DNA of 64,000 nucleotides from Ctena decussata (Eukaryota > Mollusca > Bivalvia > Lucinida > Lucinidae): the NCBI GenBank assembly GCA_963989385.1, contig OZ022511.1, forward strand, positions 31,118,503-31,182,502. Reading direction: 5' to 3'. The translations under genes were made by a program, and so were the position numbers. Position 1 is the stretch's first letter; each line of letters begins with the position of its first letter. Positions 1 to 12,900 of the stretch are shown here, in pieces. The notes beneath the pieces were generated by a model that made no database searches, was not told the origin of the DNA, and saw nothing but the letters and a program-made list of their open reading frames with translations.

Positions 1-965
1 TTTGGAATTGTCAAAATATGAGGGTTCTAGGTCAAAGGTCAAAGAATGACCTTGACCTCTTGTACTCATAAATCTTCATGTACTCATTAAGATGACTGTA
101 GATACCAATTTTTAGCCCAAAATCTTCAACAGTTTTCAAGATATCTTATGTTCTAGCATTTTGCCATATAAAAGCACAAGGAAGCAAATTTGACCTTACC
201 GTAAAAAAGGTCAAGGTCAACCCAAGGTCATAATTTGAACAATCTTGGTAGTACTCCCGTACCCGATGCTACATACCAAGTTTCAAGGCCGTCATATGGA
301 CGTCGTGTGCCCGCTGGGACTTTAAGTATAAATAGCCAATCATTCCTCGTGGAGTATTTTTTTTTTTCCTTTCCTTATCTTTTCTTCTCTCTTTCTTTTC
401 TCTTTTTTTTTTTCTACTGTACCTTCTATATGCATCTTAAGATACAAATACGAGCAAATACCACATTTAAATGTCTATTTATGTTACTCTTGGTTCAAAT
501 CACATTTAGATTATTGTAAATTAGTTTTTGAAGTATGGGATACAGATTCACAAAAGTCTTATGACTTCCTTCTGAATCCCATTTGTATAACACAATTTAA
601 ATATGTAATTATGTATTGATATGTTTGTAAATTATGATTGTTTATACAAATAAAATATTGTTTAAACTAAACTAAGGCCATCAGCCTACTGGTTCTGGAG
701 AAGAAGATTTTTTTAGGTTTTTACCATATATGGGCATGGCGGCCATGTTGGTCATGTGACCAGGACCGTTTGAACAACTTTTTGTTCCTAAGGTCCCAGG
801 AGGCTCTATATGAAATTTGGTTACAATCGGCCCAGCGGTTTCAGAGGAGAAGTCGTTTGAAATTGTGGACGGACGACGGACGGACGACGGACGGACGACG
901 CACGACGGACGACGGAGCCTTACCATCCTATAAGCTTCCCCGGAGCCTCTGGCTCAGGTGAGCTA
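1..965 (-). mobile_element. Helentron/Pearl-like minisatellite element, family AGCTCACC (5' part; runs off window)
   Basis: Its 5' terminus is at about 965 on the minus strand (TTTTTAGCTCACCTGAGCC), followed by a GAGCC-AGA-GGCTC hairpin, a CGTCCGT array (870-918) and the first core monomer (ACATGACCAACATGGCCGCC, CTTGAAACTTGGTATGTAGC). It matches the copy at 18172-20139 closely in reverse orientation. The element continues past position 1 and is interrupted by the LINE tail at 291-673. Confidence 0.7.
291..673 (+). mobile_element. LINE-type 3' tail insertion with target-site duplication
   Basis: A 383 bp insertion interrupts the minisatellite element of 1-965. Comparison with the related copy at 18172-20139 shows the host sequence continuous across this point. 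Identical 6 bp duplications AAGGCC flank it (285-290 and 674-679). The insert has a T/C-rich middle, AATAAA near 650 and a TAAACTAAACTAA terminus, as in 3' ends of non-LTR elements. No coding capacity is recognised. Confidence 0.65.
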
Positions 966-984
966 AAAAGCACGCGCACACAAT

Positions 985-1300
985 TTAACAAACGTTCGCA
1001 AACGACACACACGGTGAACCGAATGAGCAGCTTCTTCCCAAACAGGTACAGCTACCTAATTAATAACAGCAGCTACATTTATTTTTACTTATTTTCTATT
1101 TGAAATTACAAAACAAAACACAAAAGAAAGCAGAATGGGCAACAATTCAGGTTACCACACCACTATAGACCATAGACAAACGGACATAACAGCACGATTT
1201 TCTGCCCAAGCAAGACGCGCTTGATGCTGCCGGACAAGACAGGATAGGCCCAACAATCATGCCGTTTTGGGGAACCCGCTAACAACATTCATTCGCCTGA
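985..1300 (+). repeat. Dispersed repeat R1, diverged fragment
   Basis: CGGTGAACCGAATGAGCAGC, CTTCCCAAACAGGTA and ATTTATTTTTACTTATTTTC match the R1 copies at 14874 and 35800. Ends are unclear. The stretch 1300-2510 to its right shows nothing recognisable. Confidence 0.5.
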
Positions 1301-2510
1301 TATCTCGGCTAGGGTGTGAAATGTGGCATGATGAAATCAAAAATTTATTACCAGTTATTTATGCGACCTTCATCGAATTATGCATTGATCTTGTTCTACC
1401 TGGTCTGAGCAACCATACTACTGTACACGTTCACTTCTAGATTTAAGTTTTGACAAAAAACACATTGTAAGGTTCAGGCGGAAGAAAATCAAGAGACCTC
1501 TGGTTTGCACCAGTAAAAAACATCCAGTTTCTTTTATTGGTCAGTTTCATATTTCATTCTAAAAGGTCTTTCTTCTTCTTCTTCTTACCAAAAACAGCTG
1601 CTATCAAAATTCAATTATGTTTCAGGTCGTTTGCGTTTTGCGATGATTACAGAATTCTACCACGACTGCTCTGGCAAATCAATATAAATGATTTCTTTGA
1701 TAAGCCAATTCAAGAAGAAGTTAGAAGAATTATACATGACTACTAAGGTAAAGACCGTAAAATTAAAATTGTAAGACTGTGTGTTTGTTGTTTGGAATTC
1801 CTTTGACCTTACATACAAGAGTTAGTTTTCACAAACAATCAAAGCAAGAACATTTTGTTTTAGTTATGGCTGAAGTAGATACTTATACTTAAGTAATTTG
1901 ATGATCAGTCTTAGTTCGAATATTTTGCTAAGATTATGCTTAAAACTAAAGCCATGTAGTGAGTAGGCTTGAGTTTGTACTTAATATGTCAAAGGCCTGT
2001 ATTTTCTTACTAGAGTACTTACCATTTTTTTTCAAAATAAAGGAAGCAAATATTCATACAATATTGAACGTTAGCAGATGTATCATATCTTTGAATACTT
2101 TACATATCCTGAGGAGGCAAGGATTTCGAGGTATTGAATTTCTTCTACAGTCGTGTTTTGAGGAAGGAATCTCAATATTGATTACGCAAAGATGTAAATT
2201 ATCTGTGTTTTTACCTCCCGGTCGGGTTTGTGAACAATTTTTGTCAGGTTTAAAGGAGAGGTGTTTACTATAAACTTCTGCGCTATTAACTACTAGGTAA
2301 CCGTTTAGCAACATTTAACATGAAGATTGTTCACGAAACAACTGAAGTATATGTTTTTGTAGGTAGTTTGTCAAACCGTGGAGGGCAAAACAAAATGATT
2401 TGATTTTATTACAACAGAATAACTGTTCATGAACATTTGCATACTTTAATCCTTTGCCTGTGCAAACTCATGCAAGGAAATTTATTGTTTTCTTAATTTT
2501 AGATCAGAAG

Positions 2511-3450
2511 AACTCCGCTGAGCGGGTAATATACGCCCGTTGGGTGTATAGTAGGAAAAGAAATAAAAGATGATAGAACTTTGTCAGTAACTGAAATAGT
2601 AAATAGTGAGGCACATACGAAATCACAATAAAAGTTACACAAAATGTTATAATTCTTTCAAAGTTCAACACTTAAAGTAGAGACTGAAAATACCATGTGC
2701 AGCATAAAGGTAAGGAAGCAGACATAAAATACCTGCACGAAATATACATGGTGCTTTCATCGAAACCTAAAGTAGAATTACGGTTCCTTTAAATCTACAC
2801 ATTTTACAATAGTGCATTCTTTCATGGAGAAATCTTAAACGGTGTGAAAGATATGGAGCAGACATGAAGGTAATAAAAATTATCATACGAAATATACAAA
2901 GGGGTATAATTCCACCAAAATTGAAAATATGTTGTTGTTTTTTTTTTGTTGTTGTTTTTTTTTGTTGTTGTTGTTGTTGTTTTTTCTCTCTGAACATCAT
3001 CTGGTAAAGCTTATTATTTGTTCAAAATTACGGTTCCTTTTAATGTACACGTTTTATAATAGTGCAAACTTTCATGGAAAAATCTTAAACGGTGTAAAAG
3101 ATATGGAACAGACATGAAGGTAATAATACGAAAAATACAAAGGGGTATAATTCCATCAAAATTGAAAATATGTGGGTTTTTTTTGTTTGTTTTTAATTTG
3201 AACATCATCTGGTAAAGCTTATTATTTATTCAAAGTTTCATATGGAAACCCTAGACGATTTTAGAGATATAAAGCGGGTAATATATAATTATGAGATTAA
3301 AATAGGCACAATTTCTTCAAAATTAGAAGTAGGGTTGTGGTTCTTTCTCTCCGCACGTCATTTGATGGTGCTTTATGTCTATTTAAATTTTCAGGAAGAA
3401 ATCTTAAACGGTTTTCGAGATAATAAGCTGATTGAATGTCCGAATGTCCT
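2511..3450 (+). repeat. Diverged tandem array of ~260 bp units
   Basis: The block TTTCATGGAGAAATCTTAAA, ATATGGAGCAGACATGAAGG, CAAAGGGGTATAATTCCA occurs at 2819 and again at 3069, and a weaker third unit ends near 3420. GTT-rich microsatellite (2930-2985) lies within unit 2. It begins after a CGGGTAATATACGCCCG palindrome at 2524, in the style of the minisatellite elements, but no 3' terminus is identified. Confidence 0.55.
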
Positions 3451-3459
3451 TGTATGAGT

Positions 3460-4486
3460 TCCAATTGGTAACAGATTAAGGTATACTATGTTTCCTAAAA
3501 ATTTATACGATAGTAATGAAATTGAATCAATACTTTGCCCTCTTCTTTTTTATAAACTTTGAATTCGCACATTTGTATGGCTTCGTAGACTAACGTTATA
3601 AAACAAGTTATACAAATGTAGTTTTGTCCTTATAACAAAATGCATATATTTTGAATCATGTGTCTACATTAGAGAAAATAATGCTCGCCACCAACTTTGT
3701 TGGTGCCCTTTTGCATGCTCATCGGTCGAATTATCAGACTAGTATAGAGTATATGAGAGGCTGATCGTAGAGATTCCTAGTGCTGGTGGTATCTTTTGAG
3801 GACCCTTCGATAGGAATGATACCGTTAAGCGCTAATTTGGCTGCTTGTTGTCAAACAGAACCGAACTTTCAAATATTTTCTTTTTTTCAAGTGAACTTCA
3901 AAAGGTACTTCCGCTAGGTTAAACATGAAAAGTTACTTTATACAATGTTTTAAACCTATGCTGAATGTGACGTAACTATGCCTATAGCACTTCTTGAAAG
4001 TATAACGTCATAGTCGTAGAGTCACAGACATAATGTCTTAACTAGTTGCTTACGAATAATGTATGAGGCAGTGTTTCACCGTCCCTGCGAAACGGTCCGA
4101 AATCGGTTGAAACATTGCCTCGAAGGACTGTTCAACTCCAGCATACCTTCCCGGGAAATTTTAACTGGATGCATATGCGGCGCACTTCCGATTTGGCTAT
4201 AGACCGACAAGTACCTGCCGTGCTTGCAGTAGGTACGGGTCGCCTCTTTTGTCCCCTTTTTGGCTTTGTTCTTTGGACGTAGGTGTCATGAACATTGCCT
4301 ATCCGATAAAATAGTGGAGAGCCTGATGAGCTTGCAATAGGTGCGGCATTCCTTTTTTGTTTCCATTCCCATATACTGTTAAACTTCGCCGAATGCGCCG
4401 TCTCTGGGGACTACCAAATCCAATACAACCAACAACCCATCGAACAATGCAGTTTCACGGTTTCACAAGCTGGAACACAGCGACAC
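3460..4486. other. No feature recognised
   Basis: AT-rich unique-looking DNA; no credible exon, tRNA or repeat partner in this window. Confidence 0.5.
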
Positions 4487-5030
4487 TTGACTCTTGTACA
4501 TATCCGTGTTTTATACTTTGATTGTTGTAGCGTCGTGTTCACTATTATGTGTGTGCAACACAATTGTATAACATTAAGCGTGGACAGCCATTTGTTTTCA
4601 TAATTTGAACTGCATGGTCTCCGATAAGGGGAATAGTTTGTTCATTTTTGCTTTTATGAGCTCATCTTTTTTATGTTTAGACATTTTTCTCGAAATGTAA
4701 ATTATGAACACAAAATGGCTGCCCACGCCAGATGTTATACAATTGTGTTGCACATACACAACTTACAGTAAACTCAACGCTACAAAAAGCTAAATATAAA
4801 ATAGTGAGACTTGGCTCTTGTACATATGCGTGTTTAATATTTTGATTTTATATCATTGTGTTTACTAGTGTGCATGTGCAACACAACTGTATAACATCTA
4901 GCGTGGGCAGCCATTTTGTTTTCATAATTTGAACTGCATGGTCCCCGATAAGGGGAAAAGTTTCTTCTTTTTTGCTTTTATGAGCTTATCTTTTTTTATG
5001 TTTAGATATTTTTCTCGAAATGTCAATATT
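4487..5030. repeat. Composite direct and inverted repeat
   Basis: The block GACTCTTGTACATATCCGTG to CATTTTTCTCGAAATGT is repeated at about 4808-5024. Between them 4697-4765 is the reverse complement of the TGCAACACAATTGTATAACA segment at 4555. So the order is unit, inverted part, unit. Could be a broken foldback element. Confidence 0.55.
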
Positions 5031-5376
5031 TGTGATTATTGGTTCTATTTTCTTATTGTTTGAAACCGCTGAAGAAGCCGAAATGCAAAAGTGCTAAGGT
5101 AAAAATTGAGAATTGCACTGTTAATGATTATCTCTCTATTTATAACCAGTTTCAAATCATTTTAGCGTCCCGAGTGGATCCAGTGCTGCCGAAATATTGT
5201 GTTTGTTAGATATATACAACGCCATTATTCCCCTAATGATCTTATACAGTGAAATGCATAGGGAAAATTGAATTATTTACAGACGTTCCATCTCGTTAGT
5301 TTGCTTTTTCATATACAGAGTTCTGGTTCCGGACATTATTTTTGTATTTTTACCCATATGTAAATATATATATATA

Positions 5377-5616
5377 TGAGCCACCACATGACAAAACCAA
5401 CAAAGTGGAATGTGCGTCCAGTGAAGATTCAGTTCAGCCTGGGCGTCCGCATACTCTGATCAGAGTCTTAGCTTTGCACTTAAAAAGTAGCCCCGGTTCT
5501 AAGCTAGCCTCATGCGGATAGCAAAGGCTCTAATCGGACTGGGCAGATACCAAGACTGATCTTAGTCTTCGCTGGATGCACATACCATTTTGTTGACTTT
5601 GTCGTGTCGCGGTTCA
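5377..5616. mobile_element. Palindromic MITE family M1, copy 1
   Basis: TGAGCCACCACATGACAAAA at one end and TTTTGTCGTGTCGCGGTTCA inverted at the other; the two halves (CAGCCTGGGCGTCCG, AGACTGATCTTAGTCTTCGC) are complementary along nearly the full length. Inserted next to a TATATATA run. No coding capacity. Confidence 0.75.
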
Positions 5617-5816
5617 TATATGTTTGCGTGTGTGTTTGTCTGTCAACTATTTCTAGCACGGTGAAATATGCCGTTTTGTTGTGCAAGTTATTTACAGATT
5701 GATTATCTCCTGCAATATTAAAATGTTGTACACACGCTTTATTTGTGTGAATACTTCTTAATGAAGTGTTGGCACTGGAACTAGTAGGAGAAAAGTATTC
5801 AACTACTTTTAATTGA

Positions 5817-6069
5817 TTGACTGGTTGATTGATTGATTGATTTAGGTTTAACGGCCCTTTGAGACAGTATTTCAGTCTATATCGAGCTGTCTCCCAGAGA
5901 GAGGGAGGAAGAAGAGAGAAATGTTGGACGAGAGAAAAAACGTCCAAACAATCCCACCCGCACCTACTGCAAGCACAGTAGGCCATTGTCTTACTATTAT
6001 CCAAAGAAGTAGGACGACCCGGCACAGGCAGTTACATTCAGCACCGTTGCACCACCCGGCCACCCCCTT
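5817..6069 (-). mobile_element. SINE family B, copy 1
   Basis: The minus strand starts GGGTGGCCGGGTGGTGCAAC (A-box-like), has the body CCGTTAAACCTAAATC and ends in a (TCAA)n tail at 5817-5841. A perfect 13 bp target duplication TACTTTTAATTGA lies at 5804-5816 and 6070-6082. The 171-codon minus frame crossing this SINE and the adjoining MITE is not a gene. Confidence 0.85.
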
Positions 6070-6107
6070 TACTTTTAATTGAGTAGCTTTGCATTAGATT
6101 TCAACTT

Positions 6108-6108
<1 letters not shown>

Positions 6109-6139
<31 letters not shown>
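6109..6139. repeat. Poly-T tract, 31 bp
   Basis: Thirty-one T residues beginning 27 bp after the SINE B right-hand duplication. Confidence 0.95.
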
Positions 6140-7029
6140 CATTTTGTTTGTTTGTTGATTTGACTGGATATTGTACATACAATACCACAAATATGTAAAT
6201 AGAAATCTATCATAAACGAGCTATTACAACTGTTCTAAAAATTCTACTACAAGAAAGAGTACATGTACAAGTTAAAATAAATTGTCATGATCAGTCCAAA
6301 TGCAGTTGCAAGAAACATGTATCTAAAGCTTCATTAATTAACCTGAAAATTGACATTCAAGTGAGGCCATGTGATGAAAATTGAGGCTGGCCTTGCACGT
6401 TTGAAGTTTATTTTTTCTGATTCAGCAGCACTCATAAACGAACAGATCATTTGCTGAAATTATCAGAAACAGCTTTCACTTTGGCCAGCCTATACAGTTT
6501 CGATATGCTATGCTTAAGTTCATTTACCGGCCATGATGAAGATGAATTAGAAATGCTGTAAGCTGTAGAATTGATGACATTTAGTAGAGTATTTGCTTCT
6601 AAACATGATATAAAATGGCAAAAGCATTTGCTATAGAGACTATTTTATATGTGTTTTTGTGATAAGGTGTTAATATAATATTTTTGTGTACATAGATCGG
6701 TTATGGGTTTACTTATACAATGATCAATGGTGTTTCTGCTTTCAAAATTGGTATTTCCCGGTCGGCTTCGATACATAAAAAAGATTTTAGAGCAGCTGCT
6801 ACTGCTGGAAAATGCAATGGGATTTATTTAGAGCTCATAATAAAGCAGTAAGCACTGCTATCAGGCTTAAAGTTGTTCACTATTTTATTTGTCTTTTATT
6901 ACAACAATGGTGTTCATGTTAACGTCCGGGTAATTTCTGTATGGCAATATATTTTTGGAATACTTCTGAAACATTGATAACATTTTTTTATAATACTTAT
7001 TATTGTGTGTGTTTGTCTGTAACTTAACT
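6140..7029. other. No feature recognised
   Basis: No open frame with splice support and no internal repeats seen. Confidence 0.5.
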
Positions 7030-7275
7030 ATTTAACTGCTTTGAAAAGGTTTTTCTTTTAATGATAGTGGTCAAAGTACCCAAATCACAAGTCCGAACTC
7101 GTAGGTCAGTTAAACATAGACAATTCCGGAATATTTTAGATATACAGACATGGACCCCAAAACAGAGGTGTGATCAGGTGCCCGCGGGGTAGTAAGCATC
7201 ACCTGCCTATTATAATACACCCTCCATATCTATGTATCTGTGGAAAAAGTCAGTGAAAATGAAAGTCCGGTATTT
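7030..7275 (+). repeat. Dispersed repeat R2, copy 1
   Basis: Matches 50630-50840 in reverse complement: GTGTGATCAGGTGC, AGTAAGCATC, AAAAAGTCAGTGAAAATGAA. Function unknown. Confidence 0.6.
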
Positions 7276-9340
7276 GAAAGCTTAACTAAGCTTCGGCTGA
7301 GGCCATCAAATCGGAAGCGCATAACGTTCACTCGTCAGATTTATACGTTAATATATTGGTCCGAAATTTTGCTTAGTCTCGTGTAAAGGAACGTCGTCTT
7401 TGCCGCTTGTGGCTATCAGTATGGTGCAGCCATCTTTTAAGTGCCAGCATCAAATAGACCTAACGTACAAGAAGTAAATACCTATAGTTTGATCCGTAAT
7501 TTTTTTTTGATTAATTTAGTTGTCAATTTCTATATAGATATATATAAAACACGGCCCTTGCCGTAATCCAGCTGAATGTTTGGCGCGCGCTGTTCTTACA
7601 GTTATGTGCTCCCAACACCACTTACATTGGGCAGCTAATGCATGCATTAAACATTGTTGATTGTAATAACTTCTTGTCAGTAAACCGCGGATTCCTAGTA
7701 AGAATAGCATACCAAATATAATGAGTTTAATTTTGCTACAAATTGTAGGCATTGCAAAAAATTAAGCAAACAATTCTTGAAAGAAAAAACCTTAATTACT
7801 TTAACGACACATATATAAATAAAGCTTGTCGACGTTACAGTGACAAACTTAATTATACCAATGGATAAAGAAGGACTAAACCCTTTTCTTTTGGCAAATT
7901 TTTAAGGGTTTGATATTCACCAGAAAAATCAATCCGGTACCACTGCCTCTTCTTCACCATTGTACGCTATCTTTGTTTTATTTTTTTTCTTCATATTTCT
8001 GCTTTGCCGCTATGATTTAATCAGGCATTAAACTATTACATAATATATATTTCAGCCTCAAAATAGAACTGAATAAAAAAATTGCAGAAAATGCTTGAAA
8101 TTTACCATAATAGTTAAGAAAATAATTGAAGTGTATACGAATGATAAATTTTGAAGTGTCTTTCTCTTTCTGAAAAAAAAACGCGTTTGATTGAAGAATT
8201 TAAAAATACGCCATTTTTCTGCATTTTTGAAGATTTTTCGTATGTTCTGAAATTAGTAATATTGTCCATATAGAGATTAGACGGAACGTTGAATCATATA
8301 TTCCCGTAACGGATTACATACAGATACTTCAATTCCGATATGGGTGTTTGCATGGGTATGGTTGTAAAATATGCAGATGTGAACTGGTTCTGACAGGGTC
8401 CTTTTTTGAAAGCGAAACGTTTAAAAATGCTGAATATTAATATTACAGCTAACATTTCAAATATATTGAAAATAATCAAGTACACTAACATGGAGAAATT
8501 ATTTTTGCTTTTAATTACACAATTATTCATTATTTTTTATTGTAAATATCTGTAAGTGTTTCTGAGGTTACATGGTATCCTTTCAGGGGAAGCAACCCTG
8601 CCATTTTTTGTTTCTGCCCTTCTTCACAAAAGCGGTCAACTCTTAAAGAAATGTAAAAGTTCTTTGCGGAGCAGGTTTTTATCTTTTATTTAGTTTATTT
8701 TTTTTTATTATTACTTTAGTTTATTCCGGTTTGGAAGGGCTCCGTTCTCCGGGGAAGCAAAGAACAATTCACAAAATTTGTTGTCAAAAGTTGTAAAAAT
8801 GTCTGAAAAAAAATGAGGTGTACCCAAGCACATTTAAAGGAACCCTTTAAAAAAATGAACTGTGAAGGTAATGTAAGTAGGTAATGACATCAAATCCTAC
8901 CACTACTACGAACGGGAAATACTAGCATAAATTAACAACACTTTTCATAAGACAATGCAAGTGGATATGAGAGTTTATATTTACATCTTTACATTTAGTT
9001 TTGTCGTTTCCAGAACTAACTTTCTTCGTTTGCATACAAAGGAATATAATTTCAAGGACCTCTGACAGTTTCAAGGCAAATATGCCTATTTTGGAGAGAT
9101 GACTACAACTTCCTTGTAAAGATGTTAGCATTAACAAGTAGTCTTATGCCTTCTAAAAAGGTGCTTATACTTGTTTTTTAAAAGTATTATGTCGGCACTG
9201 ACTTTTTTTGAAAAGGGGAAGTGAAATGTTTGGTCCTTCGAGTCATCTATTTTTTTCGTTTTTCTTATTTACCGAAATCAATGTTAATAAAAATCACAAA
9301 TGAGTTCGTTTTAGAGGAGTTAACCATTCATAAGAAACAA
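7276..9340. other. No feature recognised
   Basis: AT-rich; short open frames only, none with protein-like composition. Confidence 0.5.
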
Positions 9341-9395
9341 ACTCGTTCATAATACGTAGTTTCGGCTAATAAAAGCCTCATCAGTGACCCTGTAG
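9341..9395 (-). ncRNA. Hammerhead-ribozyme-like core, copy 1
   Basis: On the minus strand: CTGATGA (9378-9384), a perfect stem II GGCT-TTTATT-AGCC (9364-9377), then GAAAC (9359-9363) and TACGTA. These are the conserved hammerhead core elements in order. The downstream cleavage-site arm is degenerate, so this copy looks inactive. The 5' arm CAGGGTCA can pair with the 3' arm TGGCCCATG of copy 2. Confidence 0.5.
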
Positions 9396-9865
9396 TGTCC
9401 AAGCTATGCTTTAAATGAATTAAACACAACAACTCCTAAAAAGAATGCAATGATGTGTTAATTTAACTTTTTTCTAGCCTCATTTTAAAGATAAGTGGTT
9501 TATAACTTTCAGCAGTTTATTTCGGACATCAATGTTTATTGGTTTCGAGAATACAATGTTTAAGCCCAGGTGGTCTCGAAACATCAGTGATAAAAAAACT
9601 TAGTCAACTACTTCTACACAAACCACAGAAGTTAAGGCAAAGTATTACTCGTCCTGAACAAAATGACTTGAAAGTGAACGGCTGTTGTTTTAACAAACGT
9701 TTTCATTGTCCATGCATTTTTGTCTGGTGTAATAAATATATTTATGATGAGAAGTAAGTTTTAATCTACTTTTACAATTGTTGAAAATAAATGTTTTAAA
9801 GTTGTCAAAATGAGAAATTAAAATCTGAAAGAGTTCCTTCAAGAGCAGAGAATACATTCATAAGA

Positions 9866-9912
9866 AGGAACATGGGCCAGACTACGTAGTTTCGGCTAAT
9901 AAAAGTTGCAGA
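9866..9912 (-). ncRNA. Hammerhead-ribozyme-like core, copy 2
   Basis: Minus strand: CTGCAA in place of CTGATGA, TTTTATTAGCC, GAAAC, TACGTA, then GTC/TGGCCCATG, a good hammerhead cleavage context. The catalytic half is mutated while the cleavage half is preserved, the reverse of copy 1. About 530 bp from copy 1, same orientation, as in retrozymes or Penelope-like pLTRs. Confidence 0.45.
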
Positions 9913-12900
9913 CCATATTAATTGATGAAATCAAGGGTCTAATTATTCCACCTCTTTGTCAGTTTTTCAGCTACAACATATAGACTATTATTCCCTCACT
10001 CCACGTGCCTCAGCATGTCACACATATAATGCAGCTATTGCCAGTACACACATAAACATGCAAAGTGAGTTGCTGAGGCATAGCGGGCAGGGGAATTATT
10101 GTTTTAAAACTTTTCCTATTTTCCAAACTGACAATGAAAAAAAATCGCTATCTACACTGAAAGTCAAAGTCTGTGAGCTAAATAACACAAAAAGTATTTT
10201 TATGCCCATTTAAGATAAATTTAGTTCAGAGCGACCCATTTTAATGTAAATTATGAAGAATACCAAATGTTCGTGTTTGACCATTTTTTAGGAAAATTTA
10301 CATTACATCTGTCAGATTGCCTTGATATTATAAATGGTTGTAAATATGAGCTAACTACCTTTTCCAAGTAGATGTTTATATATTTTTACTTGCTTTGCTT
10401 TCTCGTTATATTCTTGATGTAAGCCTCTTTTTAATTTAGTGTATTAAAATAAAGAAGCCAGATAGTTACACAAAGGCCCAAGACGACACAAAAATAATTC
10501 TAAAAGGAATTTTCAGGTGTCAACATGACAAAAGTACAATTGTGAATATACACGTCATTCGGAAAAACATATAAAATGAGAACAAGAATTACTACTTTTT
10601 AGATAAGTAAAAAGTTTCGACTAAGGCGTTGCCTCGATCTCGCTGTGAGATACCTGCCCAGTTGAAAGCTGCTTCAAAGTCCTTCAACGATCAGTTAGGT
10701 GAAGTAGGTAAAGGTTTCCCGAAGCCTAGTGCCCGTAACGGCAGTGGACGGTAGAGTCCCACCGTATCTTGTCACAATATATGAAAGGCGGAGCCTTTTG
10801 CGCCGCCACTGTGTATGGTAACGGAAAATATTTGAAATGACATTCGGAGGACAGTATTCTAAATTTTCATACTGACAAGTCTCGATAAAAAACAAAGCTA
10901 CGTTGCAACATATAATTATTATCGGCATCTGGATGTACCACATATACTACGCAAAATACACTTGGCAATATTTTGGAGAAATGACTGTGATACAAACTCC
11001 AGCTAAAAAACACAACAAAAGCGTCAATTCCTTGAGAAAGCATTTTGAGTGTTGAATGTGAACATTACCAATAACAGCATCTACTAAAGCGTAATATAAG
11101 TTATAGTCCGGTCATTGAAATAACTGATAATGCAGAACATTTTTACAAAAATGCTTATAAACGACATTTGTAAAATGCATTCAACTTCAACATTATTGTA
11201 TTGAAACGGCGTTTCTATGTGGTATTTTTTATATCATTTCTAGTTGTGTAAGGCTTAAATACAAGGTAACAAAACGTCATTTAAAAAATCTACTTGGCAA
11301 CAGGACATAGAAAAAAGAAAGAAACGGTATCAGTTTCTCAGATCCACTGGCCGCTACATTACGTTAGCTCAGTTGATCGCTCATTTTTTCTTAAAATTAT
11401 CTACAATCTAACTATTTAGCGTTTATCTGGACTATGGTTTTACTTATTATATTCTGGAATGCATAAAATGCGAGTGTGCTTAACTAAATACTAACATTAA
11501 TGCAGTGAGTCCGAAAATATTAGAAAAAAATGTTTATGCTTAACTTTCACACAAGGAATCAATTACAGCAAAGGAATATGCTTATCGGAGGTAAAAACTA
11601 AGGAAAGCATGTTTCAAAATTTTGCATTAGTTTAACAGGGCGAGATTTTAATAATATGCTATTTTCAATGTTACATCTGCCCACATTCTGCTTGACAACT
11701 CTGCCAGACAGTACACTTATATGGAATCTAAAAACAATGCTTAATGTATTTTGCATAGTATATGTAAACATTATTTTCCGTTTAGACTGTACTCGCACTT
11801 TAAAGATGACAGGTACGTTTCGTCGTGTTTCTGTAAGAGAGTAATGAGGTTTTAAAGTGCCTTATTCTATCGAGTAGCGCACAGTGCAGTGTGGATCAAA
11901 CAAATGTGATGACATTGTGTATTTGTGCCCTATTTATGTCTAGCCTTTCCAGTGTATTTGTTTCATTTTCAATTAATCGGCTTGGGTTTTTGTATGTATA
12001 TACACATATGTTAACAAAATTATGTTTTCGCCATTTTAAGAAGGCTCCAAAGACAAACCATAACAAGCTGGGTTATAAGATTAGCCATTGTCCGTCAGGT
12101 TTCAATTTACACAGCGCGGGTTGTGACTGATTTCAAAGTGAAAAGATATGCAATGATTGACCACATATTTCTGAATGGTTTGTATTGAACTAATTTCAAA
12201 TTGCTGTGAGTGCTAATATCAAGTGTAGTAACATCCGTTGACGAAAACAAAATGTTTTGTATTTAAGTAAATTAGTCTTAGCGATTATTATTTTATGTTG
12301 AATATATGGTCATCATTTAGACATTATAATACATTATATCAATGCTAACGGGCTATAAAAACGCAACCTAAATCAATCAATTGTTGCAGTTATGCCGTTG
12401 ATCCTTATCGAGAATGGACTTTAGTTTTATCTAAGTTAAATTAAAATTCTTAAATTTAAGTTTGAACTTTTTTGTTGACTTTAATAAATAAACAGAATTT
12501 CCTCGAAGATGAGCAGTGACATTTCTTTTGTTTGAAGGAGGGGGTAGGGGGTAGTTGGGCAAACCGGGAAAAAACATCCACTTCGATGGCCTACCCTGTC
12601 ACGAGTCGACGTCCGAAATCGAACCAAAGCAACAGCTGCGGCAAGCAAGAGACATTACCTTTTGCCACAGAGGCCCTCGTATATTTTCGGACCGCTATGC
12701 AGATGTCAGTAAATGAAGGCGATATTAATTTACAAGTATGATCAACGTTAGCAATAGGTTTTACTCTTTTATTTAGAAACTTATTCCAATGCCACACTTT
12801 TGCAAATACTTTTAAACATGCTTGAAATAAAGCAATGGAATCCATCAAGAACAATAAGGTCATTTTATTTGTTTTGGGATTAGTATACGAAATTTAAACA

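Noticed and set aside
5510..6025. 171-codon minus-strand open frame, the longest in the window
   Set aside because: It runs from MITE M1 copy 1 through ordinary sequence into SINE B, and its ends are explained by those repeats. No protein-like pattern.
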